A DNA stretch of 64,000 bases, taken from assembly GCF_902459555.1 (NCBI RefSeq), contig NZ_CABPSM010000006.1, positions 248,001 to 312,000 on the forward strand, read 5' to 3'. Below the pieces are notes generated by a model. It did not search any database. It was not told the origin of the DNA and saw only the letters and a program-made list of their open reading frames with translations. This document shows positions 17,977-26,679 of the stretch, one piece after another. This stretch comes from Pandoraea horticolens (lineage in GTDB: Bacteria; Pseudomonadota; Gammaproteobacteria; Burkholderiales; Burkholderiaceae). The position numbers were made by a program, and so were the translations under genes. How positions within the stretch are numbered: position 1 is the first letter of the stretch; every line of letters begins with the position of its first letter.

Positions 17977-18438
17977 ATGGAATTGCTCGATAATTTTGCC
18001 CGTCAGATCCTGCGCCTATTGCAGATCGACTCGCGCCGCTCGGCGCAGGAACTGTCTGAAAACGTGGGCCTGTCGGCGACGCCATGCTGGCGACGCATCA
18101 AGGACATGGAGCAAAGCGGGGTGATCCAGCGCTACACGGTGCTGCTCGACCGCGAAAAGCTGGGCCTGCATGTGTGCGCGCTGGCCCATGTGCAACTTAC
18201 CCGCCATACCGAGGGCGGCACGGAACAGTTCGAGCGCGAAATCCGCACCTGCCCGGAAGTCACCGAGTGCTACAGCACGACGGGCGAGGCCGATTACATC
18301 CTCAAAATCGTGGCGCCGGACATCAAGGCCTACGACGCGTTCCTGCACGAGCACATCTTCCGTCTGCCCGCCGTAGCCAACGTGAAGACGAGTGTCGTGC
18401 TGCGTGAGATCAAGTTCGATACGAGTCTGCCGATCTGA
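17977..18438 (+). CDS. Lrp/AsnC-family transcriptional regulator
   Basis: This 153-aa protein has an N-terminal winged helix (LDNFARQILRLLQIDSRRSA, then LSENVGLSATPCWRRIKDME) and a C-terminal RAM effector domain ending TSVVLREIKFDTSLPI. Such regulators form octamers that sense amino acids. It is divergent from the indolepyruvate oxidoreductase gene, and the AT-rich stretch between them (about 17890-17976) is a plausible operator region. The natural target is therefore that enzyme. AAAG lies just upstream of the ATG. Confidence 0.93.
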   Translation: MELLDNFARQILRLLQIDSRRSAQELSENVGLSATPCWRRIKDMEQSGVIQRYTVLLDREKLGLHVCALAHVQLTRHTEGGTEQFEREIRTCPEVTECYSTTGEADYILKIVAPDIKAYDAFLHEHIFRLPAVANVKTSVVLREIKFDTSLPI

Positions 18439-18518
18439 CGTCGCCCTTGCGCCGCCGTCCCATTTGTCGACATCGCGCGACACATCCCCTTGACGTGCCG
18501 TCACTTCTCCGTTAAAAA

Positions 18519-18538
18519 TGCAAATGATTCTCATTTAA
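18519..18538. promoter_or_regulatory. Fur box upstream of the heme-uptake locus
   Basis: The sequence AAATGATTCTCATTT is a perfect 6-3-6 palindrome and a good match to the Fur consensus core (AATGATAATCATT type). It lies about 200 bp before the receptor gene. It implies iron repression by Fur of the whole receptor-hmuSTUV set. Confidence 0.82.
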
Positions 18539-18741
18539 GTTCTTCGTCCCAAGGCCGAGTCTGTCCGGCCGGGTGGCACGAGATTTTCGCCAGCCGCGCC
18601 TGCCTGCGTGTTCCTCAGCGTCGATAACGATGCTGCCAACACGTCGATTGCCACGAGCGCTTGCCAGCCAGAAACGGGGTTTTCTTGCACTGGGAGCCAG
18701 CAGTGAAGCAGTCGTCGAGCGGCGGGGGCCGCACCTTTGTC

Positions 18742-21156
18742 ATGTCCATGCGCCGGGAATACGGCGCCAACGGTTCGATCCGTGCCATTCGTAGCGACAG
18801 GAATCGAGCCGAAGACTCGCAGCGCCAACCTGCGCGCGAGCCTCGCCGGCATCTGCAACCGCTCGCCGGCGCGGTGCTTGCCGCGTTCTGGTTGCCTGCC
18901 GCTTTCGCACAACAGCTTCCGGCCGAGGGTGCGGCTCAGCCGCCCGGTCCGGCCCAGACGATTCGGCTCGCGCAGGCATCGCCCAACCCGCCGTTGCAAC
19001 TCGCCGACGCCAATCTGCGAGAGGTGAACGTGACAGCAACGCGCACACCGACCGAAGCGGAACGCACACCCGCGTCCATCTCGGTCATCACCGATCAGGA
19101 TCTCGAAGAACAGCAAGCGCAGGACATCAAGGAAGCACTGCGCTACGAGCCAGGCGTCACGGTACGCCGCGCGCCGTATCGTCCCACATCGGCTGCCGTA
19201 GGTGGAGGTCGCGACGGCAATTCGAGCATCAACATTCGGGGTCTCGAAGGTAACCGCGTGGCGCTCTTCGAAGACGGCATCCGCATGCCCTCGTCCTACT
19301 CGTTCGGCCCGCTCGAAGCCGGCCGTGGCGACTACATGAGCATGGACGTGCTGCGCCGCATCGAAATCCTGCGCGGCCCGGCATCGTCGCTGTACGGCAG
19401 CGACGGCCTGACGGGCGTCGTCAACTTCCTCACCAAAGATCCGCAAGACCTGCTCGACGTGTTCGGCAAGTCGACCTACTTCTCGCTGCGTCCGTACTAC
19501 AACTCGATGGACCGCAGCTTCGGCACCACCGCGCAGGCCGCGTGGGGTGGTCAACAGTGGCAGGGCATGGTGATCGTCGACGGCAACAAGGGTCACGAAC
19601 TCGACGGCAAGGGCACCAACAACTCGGCAAGCACGTCACGCACGAGCGCCAACCCGCAGGACGCCAACGGCGACTCCGTGCTCGGCAAGCTGGTCTTCAA
19701 AGCCACGCCCAGCTCGACGTTCAAGCTCACCGGCGAGACCGTGCGCCGCCGCGTGGACTCGAATGTGCTATCCGCCGTCAATCCGCCGACGACACTCGGC
19801 CTGAACACGAGCGACCGTCTCGAGCGTAATCGCGTGAGCCTCGATTACGACTTCAACGACACCACGCAGGCCTACCTCCAGAATGCTCACGCGCTGCTGT
19901 ACTTCCAGGATGCGAAGAACAATCAGTACGCATACGAGAAACGCACGGCGGGCGACCGCACGCGCGACAACACGTACAAGGAGCGCACCGTCGGCGGGTC
20001 GCTGCAAGCGCAAAGCAACTTCACGACCGGCCCGCTCGCACACAAGCTCGTGTATGGCACCGACGCGAGTCTCGCGTACATCACCAGCTATCGCAACGGC
20101 ACGCTGCCGGGCGTAGGCGAGTCGTTCCCGAACAAGGCGTTCCCGGACACGGATTACACGCTCTTCGGCGCGTATTTGCAGGACGAGATCCGCTACGGCG
20201 CGCTTACCGTCACGCCGGGAATTCGCTACGATGCCTACTGGCTCTCGCCGAAGCAGAACGACCCGCTGTACGTTTCGCAAAAGACCTCGGGTGCACGCGT
20301 TCAACCGACGTCATCGAACGACTCCGCGTTCTCGCCACGTCTGGCGATCATGTACGAGATCGCACCGTCGCTGATTCCGTACGTGCAATACGCACGCGGC
20401 TTCCGCACACCGACCCCGGATCAGGTCAACAACGGCTTCTCGAATCCGCTCTTCGGCTACATGTCGATCGCGAATCCGAACCTCAAGCCCGAGACCAGCG
20501 ACACATTCGAGTTGGGGTTGCGCGGACGTCTTGCCACCACGCTCGGGCCGGTCACGTACAGCACGGCGGTCTTTGCGGGCAACTATCGCAACTTCATCTC
20601 GCAGCAGAACATCGGCGGCTCGGGCCGTCCGAACGATCCGCTCATCTATCAGTACGTGAACTTCAGCCGCGCGCGCATTCAGGGTTGGGAAGGACGTGCC
20701 ACGTGGGCGCTCAAGGGTGGCGTGACGTTGCGCACTGCCATGGCCTACACGCATGGCACGACCGAAGACAACGGCGCCGCCAATCAACCGCTGAACACCG
20801 TCAACCCATTCTCGATGGTGCTCGGCGCGCGTTACGAGCCGAACAGCACGTGGTTCGCACAAGCCGACCTGCTCTTCCAGGCCGCCAAGTCGCAAAGCCA
20901 GATCGCGAAGACCTGCACATCGGGCACGCAGCAGAACCAGAATTGCTGGGCACCGCCGTCATCGATCGTGCTCGATCTGTCCGGCGGTTATCACATCAAC
21001 AAAAACGCCACGCTTTATGCCGGCGTCTACAACGTGTTCGATCGCAAGTACTGGAACTGGTCGGACGTGCGCAACATCGCCGATAACTCGACCGTCAAGG
21101 ACGCGTATTCGGCACCGGGCCGCAGCGTGGCTGTGAGCCTGAAGCTCCAGTACTGA
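18742..21156 (+). CDS. TonB-dependent hemoglobin/hemin outer-membrane receptor
   Basis: This receptor has about 804 residues and takes heme or hemoglobin across the outer membrane with TonB energy. After a long N-region comes a hydrophobic signal segment (LAGAVLAAFWLPAAFA, cut before QQLPAEG). A TonB-box-like REVNVTATRTP follows, then the plug domain (TPASISVITDQDLEEQQAQ, INIRGLEGNRVALFEDGIR, EILRGPASSLYGSDGLTGVV). The rest is the 22-strand barrel with FRTPTPDQV and LKPETSDTFELGLRG, and it ends PGRSVAVSLKLQY with the usual terminal aromatic. The start is uncertain: ATG at 18742 or 18748 is preferred over an upstream TTG at 18661. A Fur box lies upstream and hmuS follows. Confidence 0.92.
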   Translation: MSMRREYGANGSIRAIRSDRNRAEDSQRQPAREPRRHLQPLAGAVLAAFWLPAAFAQQLPAEGAAQPPGPAQTIRLAQASPNPPLQLADANLREVNVTATRTPTEAERTPASISVITDQDLEEQQAQDIKEALRYEPGVTVRRAPYRPTSAAVGGGRDGNSSINIRGLEGNRVALFEDGIRMPSSYSFGPLEAGRGDYMSMDVLRRIEILRGPASSLYGSDGLTGVVNFLTKDPQDLLDVFGKSTYFSLRPYYNSMDRSFGTTAQAAWGGQQWQGMVIVDGNKGHELDGKGTNNSASTSRTSANPQDANGDSVLGKLVFKATPSSTFKLTGETVRRRVDSNVLSAVNPPTTLGLNTSDRLERNRVSLDYDFNDTTQAYLQNAHALLYFQDAKNNQYAYEKRTAGDRTRDNTYKERTVGGSLQAQSNFTTGPLAHKLVYGTDASLAYITSYRNGTLPGVGESFPNKAFPDTDYTLFGAYLQDEIRYGALTVTPGIRYDAYWLSPKQNDPLYVSQKTSGARVQPTSSNDSAFSPRLAIMYEIAPSLIPYVQYARGFRTPTPDQVNNGFSNPLFGYMSIANPNLKPETSDTFELGLRGRLATTLGPVTYSTAVFAGNYRNFISQQNIGGSGRPNDPLIYQYVNFSRARIQGWEGRATWALKGGVTLRTAMAYTHGTTEDNGAANQPLNTVNPFSMVLGARYEPNSTWFAQADLLFQAAKSQSQIAKTCTSGTQQNQNCWAPPSSIVLDLSGGYHINKNATLYAGVYNVFDRKYWNWSDVRNIADNSTVKDAYSAPGRSVAVSLKLQY

Positions 21157-21265
21157 TCTCTCAGATCGATCGTCAGAACCGCGCCGACGCGCCCGCACTT
21201 CGTTAGTTCGACGCCCGCCGGCGCATGCCAGCCACTGCCAGCAAACCCGCAACAAAGGACTCGTC

Positions 21266-22384
21266 ATGATGAACGCTCAAAACGCTATCCCAGCCGCCCG
21301 TCCGGCATTCCCCGCGCTCGCCGATGTCACCCGTCTGCGTAGCGAATTCCAACGTGTGAAGACCGAGCAGAACCTGCGCGATCGCGACGCCGCGGCCGCA
21401 CTGGGTGTGTCCGAAGGCGAGACGGTCGCCGCTTTCGTCGGTGAGCACGTCGTGCGTCTGCGCCCGGAGTTCACCGAGATCGTCGAAGCGCTGCCCGCAC
21501 TGGGCCGCGTGATGGCGCTCACGCGCAACAACGCCGCCGTGCACGAAAAGGACGGTCAGTACGAGAAGCTCTCGCACTCGGGCACCGTCGGCCTCGGTCT
21601 CGGCAAGGACCTCGACCTGCGCATCTTCTATCACCAGTGGGCCTTCGGATATGCCGTCGAAACGCCTGCGGAAAACGGTCCGCGCCGCTCGCTCCAGTTC
21701 TTCGATAAGGCCGGCACCGCCGTGCACAAGATGTTCCTGCGCGATCACAGCGATGTGGCGGCGTTCGAGGCACTGGTCGCGCGCTTTCGCGCCGACGACC
21801 AGACGCCCGGCCAGCACGTCGTCGCGGCCGACGCACCGAAGGCCGAGACGCCCGACGCGGATATCGATGTGGCGGCCTTCCAACGCGACTGGCTCGCCAT
21901 GACCGACACGCACCAGTTCTTCGACTTGCTCAAGCGTCACGGCGTATCGCGTGCACAGGCGCTGCGTCTCGCCCCCGAAGGTCATGGGCGGAAAGTGCCG
22001 GCTGCATCGGTCCGCACGCTGCTCGAAGACGCCGCAGGCACCGATCTGCCAATCATGGTGTTCGTCGGCAATGCGGGCATGATCCAGATCCACACCGGCC
22101 CTGTGAAGCACATTCGCGTGATGGGCCCGTGGGTCAACGTGCTCGATGCAGGTTTCAACCTGCATCTGCGCGAAGACCTCGTCGACGCGGCGTGGATCGT
22201 GCGCAAGCCGACGTCGGACGGCATCGTCTCGTCGCTCGAATTGCTCGACGCTTCGGGCATGGTCATCGCCATGTTCTTCGGCGAGCGCAAACCGGGTCAG
22301 GCCGAGCGCGAAGATTGGCGCGAGACGCTGGTGCGCGTGGAGGGTGCCGCGGGTTCGCAAAGCGTAGCGGAGGCATCGACGTGA
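21266..22384 (+). CDS. hmuS: Hemin-degrading factor HmuS/ChuS-like
   Basis: This 372-aa cytoplasmic heme-handling protein has two repeated halves, as in HemS/ChuS/HmuS: residues about 20-180 (GRVMALTRNNAAVHEKDGQYE, then DLRIFYHQWAFGYAVE) and 200-360 (PIMVFVGNAGMIQIHTGPVK, WVNVLDAGFNLHLRED). It binds imported heme and releases or degrades it. AAAGGA precedes the tandem ATGs at 21266 and 21269. It lies 109 bp after the receptor and its stop overlaps the hmuT start. Confidence 0.93.
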   Translation: MMNAQNAIPAARPAFPALADVTRLRSEFQRVKTEQNLRDRDAAAALGVSEGETVAAFVGEHVVRLRPEFTEIVEALPALGRVMALTRNNAAVHEKDGQYEKLSHSGTVGLGLGKDLDLRIFYHQWAFGYAVETPAENGPRRSLQFFDKAGTAVHKMFLRDHSDVAAFEALVARFRADDQTPGQHVVAADAPKAETPDADIDVAAFQRDWLAMTDTHQFFDLLKRHGVSRAQALRLAPEGHGRKVPAASVRTLLEDAAGTDLPIMVFVGNAGMIQIHTGPVKHIRVMGPWVNVLDAGFNLHLREDLVDAAWIVRKPTSDGIVSSLELLDASGMVIAMFFGERKPGQAEREDWRETLVRVEGAAGSQSVAEAST

Positions 22385-23310
22385 ACGAGCCATTCGACGC
22401 GCGCGACGCGAGGCGTCGCGCGCTGCTGACCGGAGGCGCTGCGCTGGTCGCTGGCGCGTGGCTGGGCACGCTCGTGCCCGCAACGCTCGCCAACGCGGCC
22501 TTGCCTGCCGTGCCGGGTAATGGCGGGCCCAAGCGCGTCGTGGTCGCTGGCGGCGCGCTTACCGAGATCGTCTACGCACTCGGTGCGCAAGACCGTGTGA
22601 TCGCCAACGATCTGACCAGCCTGTATCCGGAAGCGGCCACCAAGCTGCCCAAGATCGGCTATCTGCGCACGCTGTCGGCCGAGGGCGTGCTCTCGCTGCA
22701 TCCCGACCTGTTGCTGGCGGGCGCGGAAGCAGGCCCGCCCAACGTGCTGTCGCAGATCGCGGCGGCAGGGGTTCCGGTCAAACGCTTCGCACACGGCTAC
22801 ACCGCCGAATTGGTGCGCGACAGCATTCGTGACGTTGCCGCCGCCCTGCGGATGAACGATGAGGGGCTTCGCGTGGCGGGCCGCTTCACATCGGACTGGC
22901 TGCGCATTCGTGAGCAGATCGAACAGCGATATGGCATTGCGCGCCGCCCGCGCGTGCTGTTCATCCTTGGTCACACGGGCAATCAGGTCATGGTCGCGGG
23001 GCAGGACACCGCCGCCGACGCCATGCTCGCGTATGCAGGTGCCGAGAACGCGCTGCACGGCTTCAACGGATACCGGCCCCTCACCGCCGAAGCGGCAGTT
23101 GCGGCGCAGCCCGATGTGCTGCTCACGACGACGACCGGGCCATCGGCCGCCGATCCTGCGGCAACGTTGCTCGCACAGCCAGGACTGGCCAACACGCCCG
23201 CCGGACGCGCCAAACGCGTGGTGAGTTTCGATGCGTTGTACCTGCTCGGCTTCGGTCCGCGTCTGCCGCAGGCGGTGGCCGATCTCGCGCAGCGCGTGCA
23301 CACCATGTGA
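22381..23310 (+). CDS. hmuT: Hemin ABC transporter periplasmic-binding protein
   Basis: This 309-aa protein delivers heme to the HmuUV importer. It starts at GTG 22381, overlapping the hmuS stop as GTGA. The N-terminus has a twin-arginine-like RRRALLTGGAALVAGAWLG and an ANA cleavage site, so export may be by Sec or Tat. The mature protein has the class III binding-protein fold (KRVVVAGGALTEIVYALGA, LSLHPDLLLAGAEAGPPN, RRPRVLFILGHTGNQVMVAG), as in ShuT/HmuT. Confidence 0.92.
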   Translation: MNEPFDARDARRRALLTGGAALVAGAWLGTLVPATLANAALPAVPGNGGPKRVVVAGGALTEIVYALGAQDRVIANDLTSLYPEAATKLPKIGYLRTLSAEGVLSLHPDLLLAGAEAGPPNVLSQIAAAGVPVKRFAHGYTAELVRDSIRDVAAALRMNDEGLRVAGRFTSDWLRIREQIEQRYGIARRPRVLFILGHTGNQVMVAGQDTAADAMLAYAGAENALHGFNGYRPLTAEAAVAAQPDVLLTTTTGPSAADPAATLLAQPGLANTPAGRAKRVVSFDALYLLGFGPRLPQAVADLAQRVHTM

Positions 23311-23395
23311 ATGTGACCCGGTGCGTCGCTATGCATGGTTTGGCGCTGCACGCCAGGGCCATCCAGAAATCCGCCATTCGCCAGTGAACGAAGAC

Positions 23396-24541
23396 ATGTC
23401 AGCCGCGCCTCCGATTCCGAAGCCATTGCCGTCCCACAGCGCTGAGACGACGCCCGCCTCGGCCACCGCCTCCGCTTTGGTTCAAACCGGCGCAGCGCGC
23501 CGCCGCCCTGCGCAATGGATCGTCATGGCGGTGCTTGTCGGCTTGCTTGCTGCCGCCGTGCTCGCCGCCCTGTGCGGCGGGGCCTATCGCATTGCGCCGG
23601 GCGAGGCCATCATGGCGTTGTTCCGGGGGGCCACAGGCGACTTCGCGCAGGATCAGGCGCGCAACGTCATGTTGCAGATCCGGCTGCCGCGCATCGTACT
23701 CGGCATGCTCGTCGGTGCGGGATTCGGTGCCGCAGGCGCCGCGCTGCAAGCCCTCTTTCGCAATCCGCTCGCCGACCCCGGCCTGATCGGCGTGGCCAGC
23801 GGCGCCGCGCTGGGCGCGGTCGGTGTCATCGTGCTGGGCGGTGTCATGCTGCCCGCCGCGCTCGCTGCATCGCTAGGCCTGTGGCTGCTGCCTGTGGCAG
23901 CATTCGCCGGCGCGCTCGGCGTCACAGCGCTCGTCTATCGGCTGGCAGCGGGACGCGGACGTCTCGCCTTGCCCCTGCTGTTGCTCGCGGGCATCGCCAT
24001 CAATGCCGTTTCGGGAGCCGCCATCGGTCTGCTCACCTATCTCGCCAACGATACGCAGTTGCGCACACTCACATTCTGGACGCTCGGCAGTCTCGGCGGC
24101 GCGCAATGGTCGATGCTTGCCGTGATCGTGTGGCCGGTCGCGCTGGGCGTCATTGCACTTGCCGCGCAGTGCCGTTCGCTGAACGCGCTGTTGTTGGGCG
24201 AGGCGGAGGCGCTGCACCTCGGTGTTGCCGTACAGTCAGTCAAGCGCCGCGTGATGGTGGCGTGCGCGCTTTGTGTCGGTGCGCTTGTGGCGTCGAGCGG
24301 CATGATCGGGTTCATCGGCCTGATTGCTCCGCATATCGTGCGTCTGGTGGTCGGTCCCGATCCGCGCGCGGTGCTGCCGGCGGCGGCGCTCTTCGGTGCG
24401 ATCCTGACGCTGCTCGCCGATCTCGTCGCGCGTACGTGGGTGGCGCCGGCCGAGTTGCCGCTGGGTATTCTCACGGCACTGCTCGGCGCCCCATTCTTCC
24501 TCATGCTGCTGTGGCGACGCCGCGGACAGTTCGGGCTGTGA
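23396..24541 (+). CDS. hmuU: Hemin ABC transporter permease
   Basis: This 381-aa permease of the FecCD family has about ten transmembrane segments. Family motifs include RLPRIVLGMLVGAGFGAAGA, NPLADPGLIGVASGAALG and the coupling region around GMIGFIGLIAPHIVRLVVG. The ATG at 23396 lacks a clear ribosome site; an in-frame GTG 12 bp upstream is the alternative. The first 40 residues are a polar Pro/Ala-rich tail before TM1. It sits between hmuT and hmuV. Confidence 0.9.
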   Translation: MSAAPPIPKPLPSHSAETTPASATASALVQTGAARRRPAQWIVMAVLVGLLAAAVLAALCGGAYRIAPGEAIMALFRGATGDFAQDQARNVMLQIRLPRIVLGMLVGAGFGAAGAALQALFRNPLADPGLIGVASGAALGAVGVIVLGGVMLPAALAASLGLWLLPVAAFAGALGVTALVYRLAAGRGRLALPLLLLAGIAINAVSGAAIGLLTYLANDTQLRTLTFWTLGSLGGAQWSMLAVIVWPVALGVIALAAQCRSLNALLLGEAEALHLGVAVQSVKRRVMVACALCVGALVASSGMIGFIGLIAPHIVRLVVGPDPRAVLPAAALFGAILTLLADLVARTWVAPAELPLGILTALLGAPFFLMLLWRRRGQFGL

Positions 24542-24590
24542 CGAAACCGGACCGACAAGACCGACGATACCGACGACAAAGGACATCGCG

Positions 24591-25451
24591 ATGCTCAGTG
24601 CACACGACCTGACGATTGCTCACACCGATTCGCCCGTGCTCGACGGGTTGTCGCTCGACATCCGTCCCGGCGAACTACTCGTACTGCTCGGCCGGAACGG
24701 CGCGGGCAAGAGCACCTTGCTCAAGGCGCTCGCGGGGGAACCGCTGCCACCGCGCGCATATCTGAGCGGCGCTATCACGCTCAACGGCGCGCCGCTCTCA
24801 CAGTATTCGACGGCGGCGCTGGCGCGTCTGCGTGCAGTGCTGCCGCAAACGGCCCAGTTGTCGTTTCCGTTCAGCGCACTCGAAATCGTGACAATGGGAC
24901 GTTTGCCGTTCCCAAGATCGCGCGGACGTGGCGCGGCAAGCAAGATCGCAAGGAGCGACACGGAAATCGCGACGCTCGCGCTGGAGCGCGTTGGCGCACT
25001 GCCGTTGCTGCATCGCGACGTGATGACGCTTTCGGGTGGTGAATGGGCGCGCGTGCAATTCGCGCGTGTGCTGGCGCAGCTTTGGCCGCACGACGATGCG
25101 TTGGCGCCATCGGTGCCGCGCTATCTGTTGCTTGACGAACCGACGGCGGCGCTCGACCTCGCCCATCAGCATCACCTGCTTTCGCTGACGCGCGAACTTG
25201 CCAGCACGTGGGGATTGGGCGCGATGGCCATTGTGCACGACATCAACCTCGCGGCGCGTCATGCCGACCGCATGGCGTTGCTTGCCAACGGACGCATTCT
25301 TGCCACAGGCACACCGCGCGATGTGATGCGCGCCGACCTCATCGAGACGACGCTGGGTCTTCCGGTCCACGTCATTACGCCGCAGACGTCGCCGGGCTAT
25401 CCGGGGCTTGCCGGTGCCTCGGCAAGCGTACCCTTCGCGCTACCGGCCTGA
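24591..25451 (+). CDS. hmuV: Hemin ABC transporter ATP-binding protein
   Basis: This 286-aa ATPase drives HmuU. It has Walker A GRNGAGKST, the signature LSGGEWARVQFARVL, Walker B YLLLDEPTAALDLAHQ, and the switch IVHDINLAARHADR. A short insertion (RSRGRGAASKIARS) lies between the Q-loop region and the signature. It is the last gene of the Fur-controlled locus and converges on the ornithine-cyclodeaminase-family gene, with 88 bp between. Confidence 0.95.
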   Translation: MLSAHDLTIAHTDSPVLDGLSLDIRPGELLVLLGRNGAGKSTLLKALAGEPLPPRAYLSGAITLNGAPLSQYSTAALARLRAVLPQTAQLSFPFSALEIVTMGRLPFPRSRGRGAASKIARSDTEIATLALERVGALPLLHRDVMTLSGGEWARVQFARVLAQLWPHDDALAPSVPRYLLLDEPTAALDLAHQHHLLSLTRELASTWGLGAMAIVHDINLAARHADRMALLANGRILATGTPRDVMRADLIETTLGLPVHVITPQTSPGYPGLAGASASVPFALPA

Positions 25452-25539
25452 ACCCGCGATGCGATCGCCCTTCGGCGTGATCCGCATCTCGCCGTCTCTC
25501 GGTCTCGCCGCGGCATCGCTGCATGGCGTATGCGTGGCC

Positions 25540-26511
25540 TTACGACACCGGCACACCGTCCTTCGCGAGATTGGCACGCGCGCACAGCACGGCGGCCAGA
25601 TCCCACAACGCGTAACCCACGCTCTTGAAAAGCACAGGCCCGCTCGACCGGAAACGATCGGGCGTGATGATCGCATCGAGGAGCGGCACGGCACGGCCCC
25701 AGTCGATGGCGGCATGCAGCAGATCGCCGGCTTCGTGCTTGACTTCCCAGGTGTCGACGACGAGCGTGCCGCGCACAGCGGCGTCGCGGCACAACTGCGG
25801 CGGCAACTCCCGCATGTCAGGACGGAACGACCCCACACCGGCAACGAAGATGTCATCGCGCCAGCGATGCACGTCGCTATCCGGCAGCACAGGCTCGCTG
25901 CTGGTTGTCGCGGCAATCACGATGCTCACGGTATTCAGCACCGGCTCGATGGCGTCGATGACCGTCGCTTCCACGCCGAGGGTGGCGGCGTGATCCGCGA
26001 GCGCGTGCGCGCGTTCGGGGCTGCGCGAGAAGATCATGAAGTGACGCGTGCCCATCCCTGCGGCAAATGCCTCGAGATGCGCACGAGCCTGCACGCCGGC
26101 GCCAACGATCAGCACCGGGCCCTTCGGGCGAGGCGCAAATTTGCGGGCAGCAAACAGTGTCACGGCGGCAGTGCGACGCCCTGTAATGGTCGGTCCATCG
26201 AGCAACATGAGACGTTCGCCCGTATGCGGATCGAACACCATCACCTCACCGATGATGGACGGTTTGCCCGCACGGCAATTTTCGGGATGAACGGTGATGT
26301 GCTTGGTCATCGCCACATCGCGATTCGTGGCAGGCATCACCAGCAGCACGCCACCACGGCGGCCGCGTTCTGGTTCGGACAGGGAAAAATGCAGACGCTC
26401 AGGCGCACGCGCGGTGCCCGAGCGCATCTCCATGAGCATGGCCTCGATACCGTCGGCCAACTGAGGATAAGGCAGCAACTGCGCGGTTTGGTGCGCGTCC
26501 AGCGTGATCAT
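25540..26511 (-). CDS. Ornithine cyclodeaminase/mu-crystallin-family protein
   Basis: This 323-aa NAD(P)-binding protein has an N-terminal substrate domain (MITLDAHQTAQLLPYPQLADG) and a Rossmann domain with PVLIVGAGVQARAHLEAFAAG. The family includes ornithine cyclodeaminase, alanine dehydrogenase and ketimine reductases, so the reaction cannot be fixed from sequence alone. The ATG at 26511 gives the normal N-terminus, with GGAG about 9 bp upstream. It is monocistronic in this window and is unrelated in strand to the heme locus. Confidence 0.9.
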   Translation of the reverse strand: MITLDAHQTAQLLPYPQLADGIEAMLMEMRSGTARAPERLHFSLSEPERGRRGGVLLVMPATNRDVAMTKHITVHPENCRAGKPSIIGEVMVFDPHTGERLMLLDGPTITGRRTAAVTLFAARKFAPRPKGPVLIVGAGVQARAHLEAFAAGMGTRHFMIFSRSPERAHALADHAATLGVEATVIDAIEPVLNTVSIVIAATTSSEPVLPDSDVHRWRDDIFVAGVGSFRPDMRELPPQLCRDAAVRGTLVVDTWEVKHEAGDLLHAAIDWGRAVPLLDAIITPDRFRSSGPVLFKSVGYALWDLAAVLCARANLAKDGVPVS

Positions 26512-26679
26512 CGATATGTCTCCGCTCCGGGGCGTGCGCCGTCGGCGGCAGGATCTGAACTCGTCGCCTTCACATCGCGTCACGCATTGCCAGTCTCATT
26601 TCAGTGTAGCGTGCATCGCGTGGACGCGTCTGCCACATCAAAAATTAATCCTGACCAATCCTATTGAGCGCACATGCGC

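Noticed and set aside
23515-24612. A 365-codon frame overlapping hmuU
   Set aside because: It is Arg-rich and non-hydrophobic; the other frame is a clear FecCD permease.
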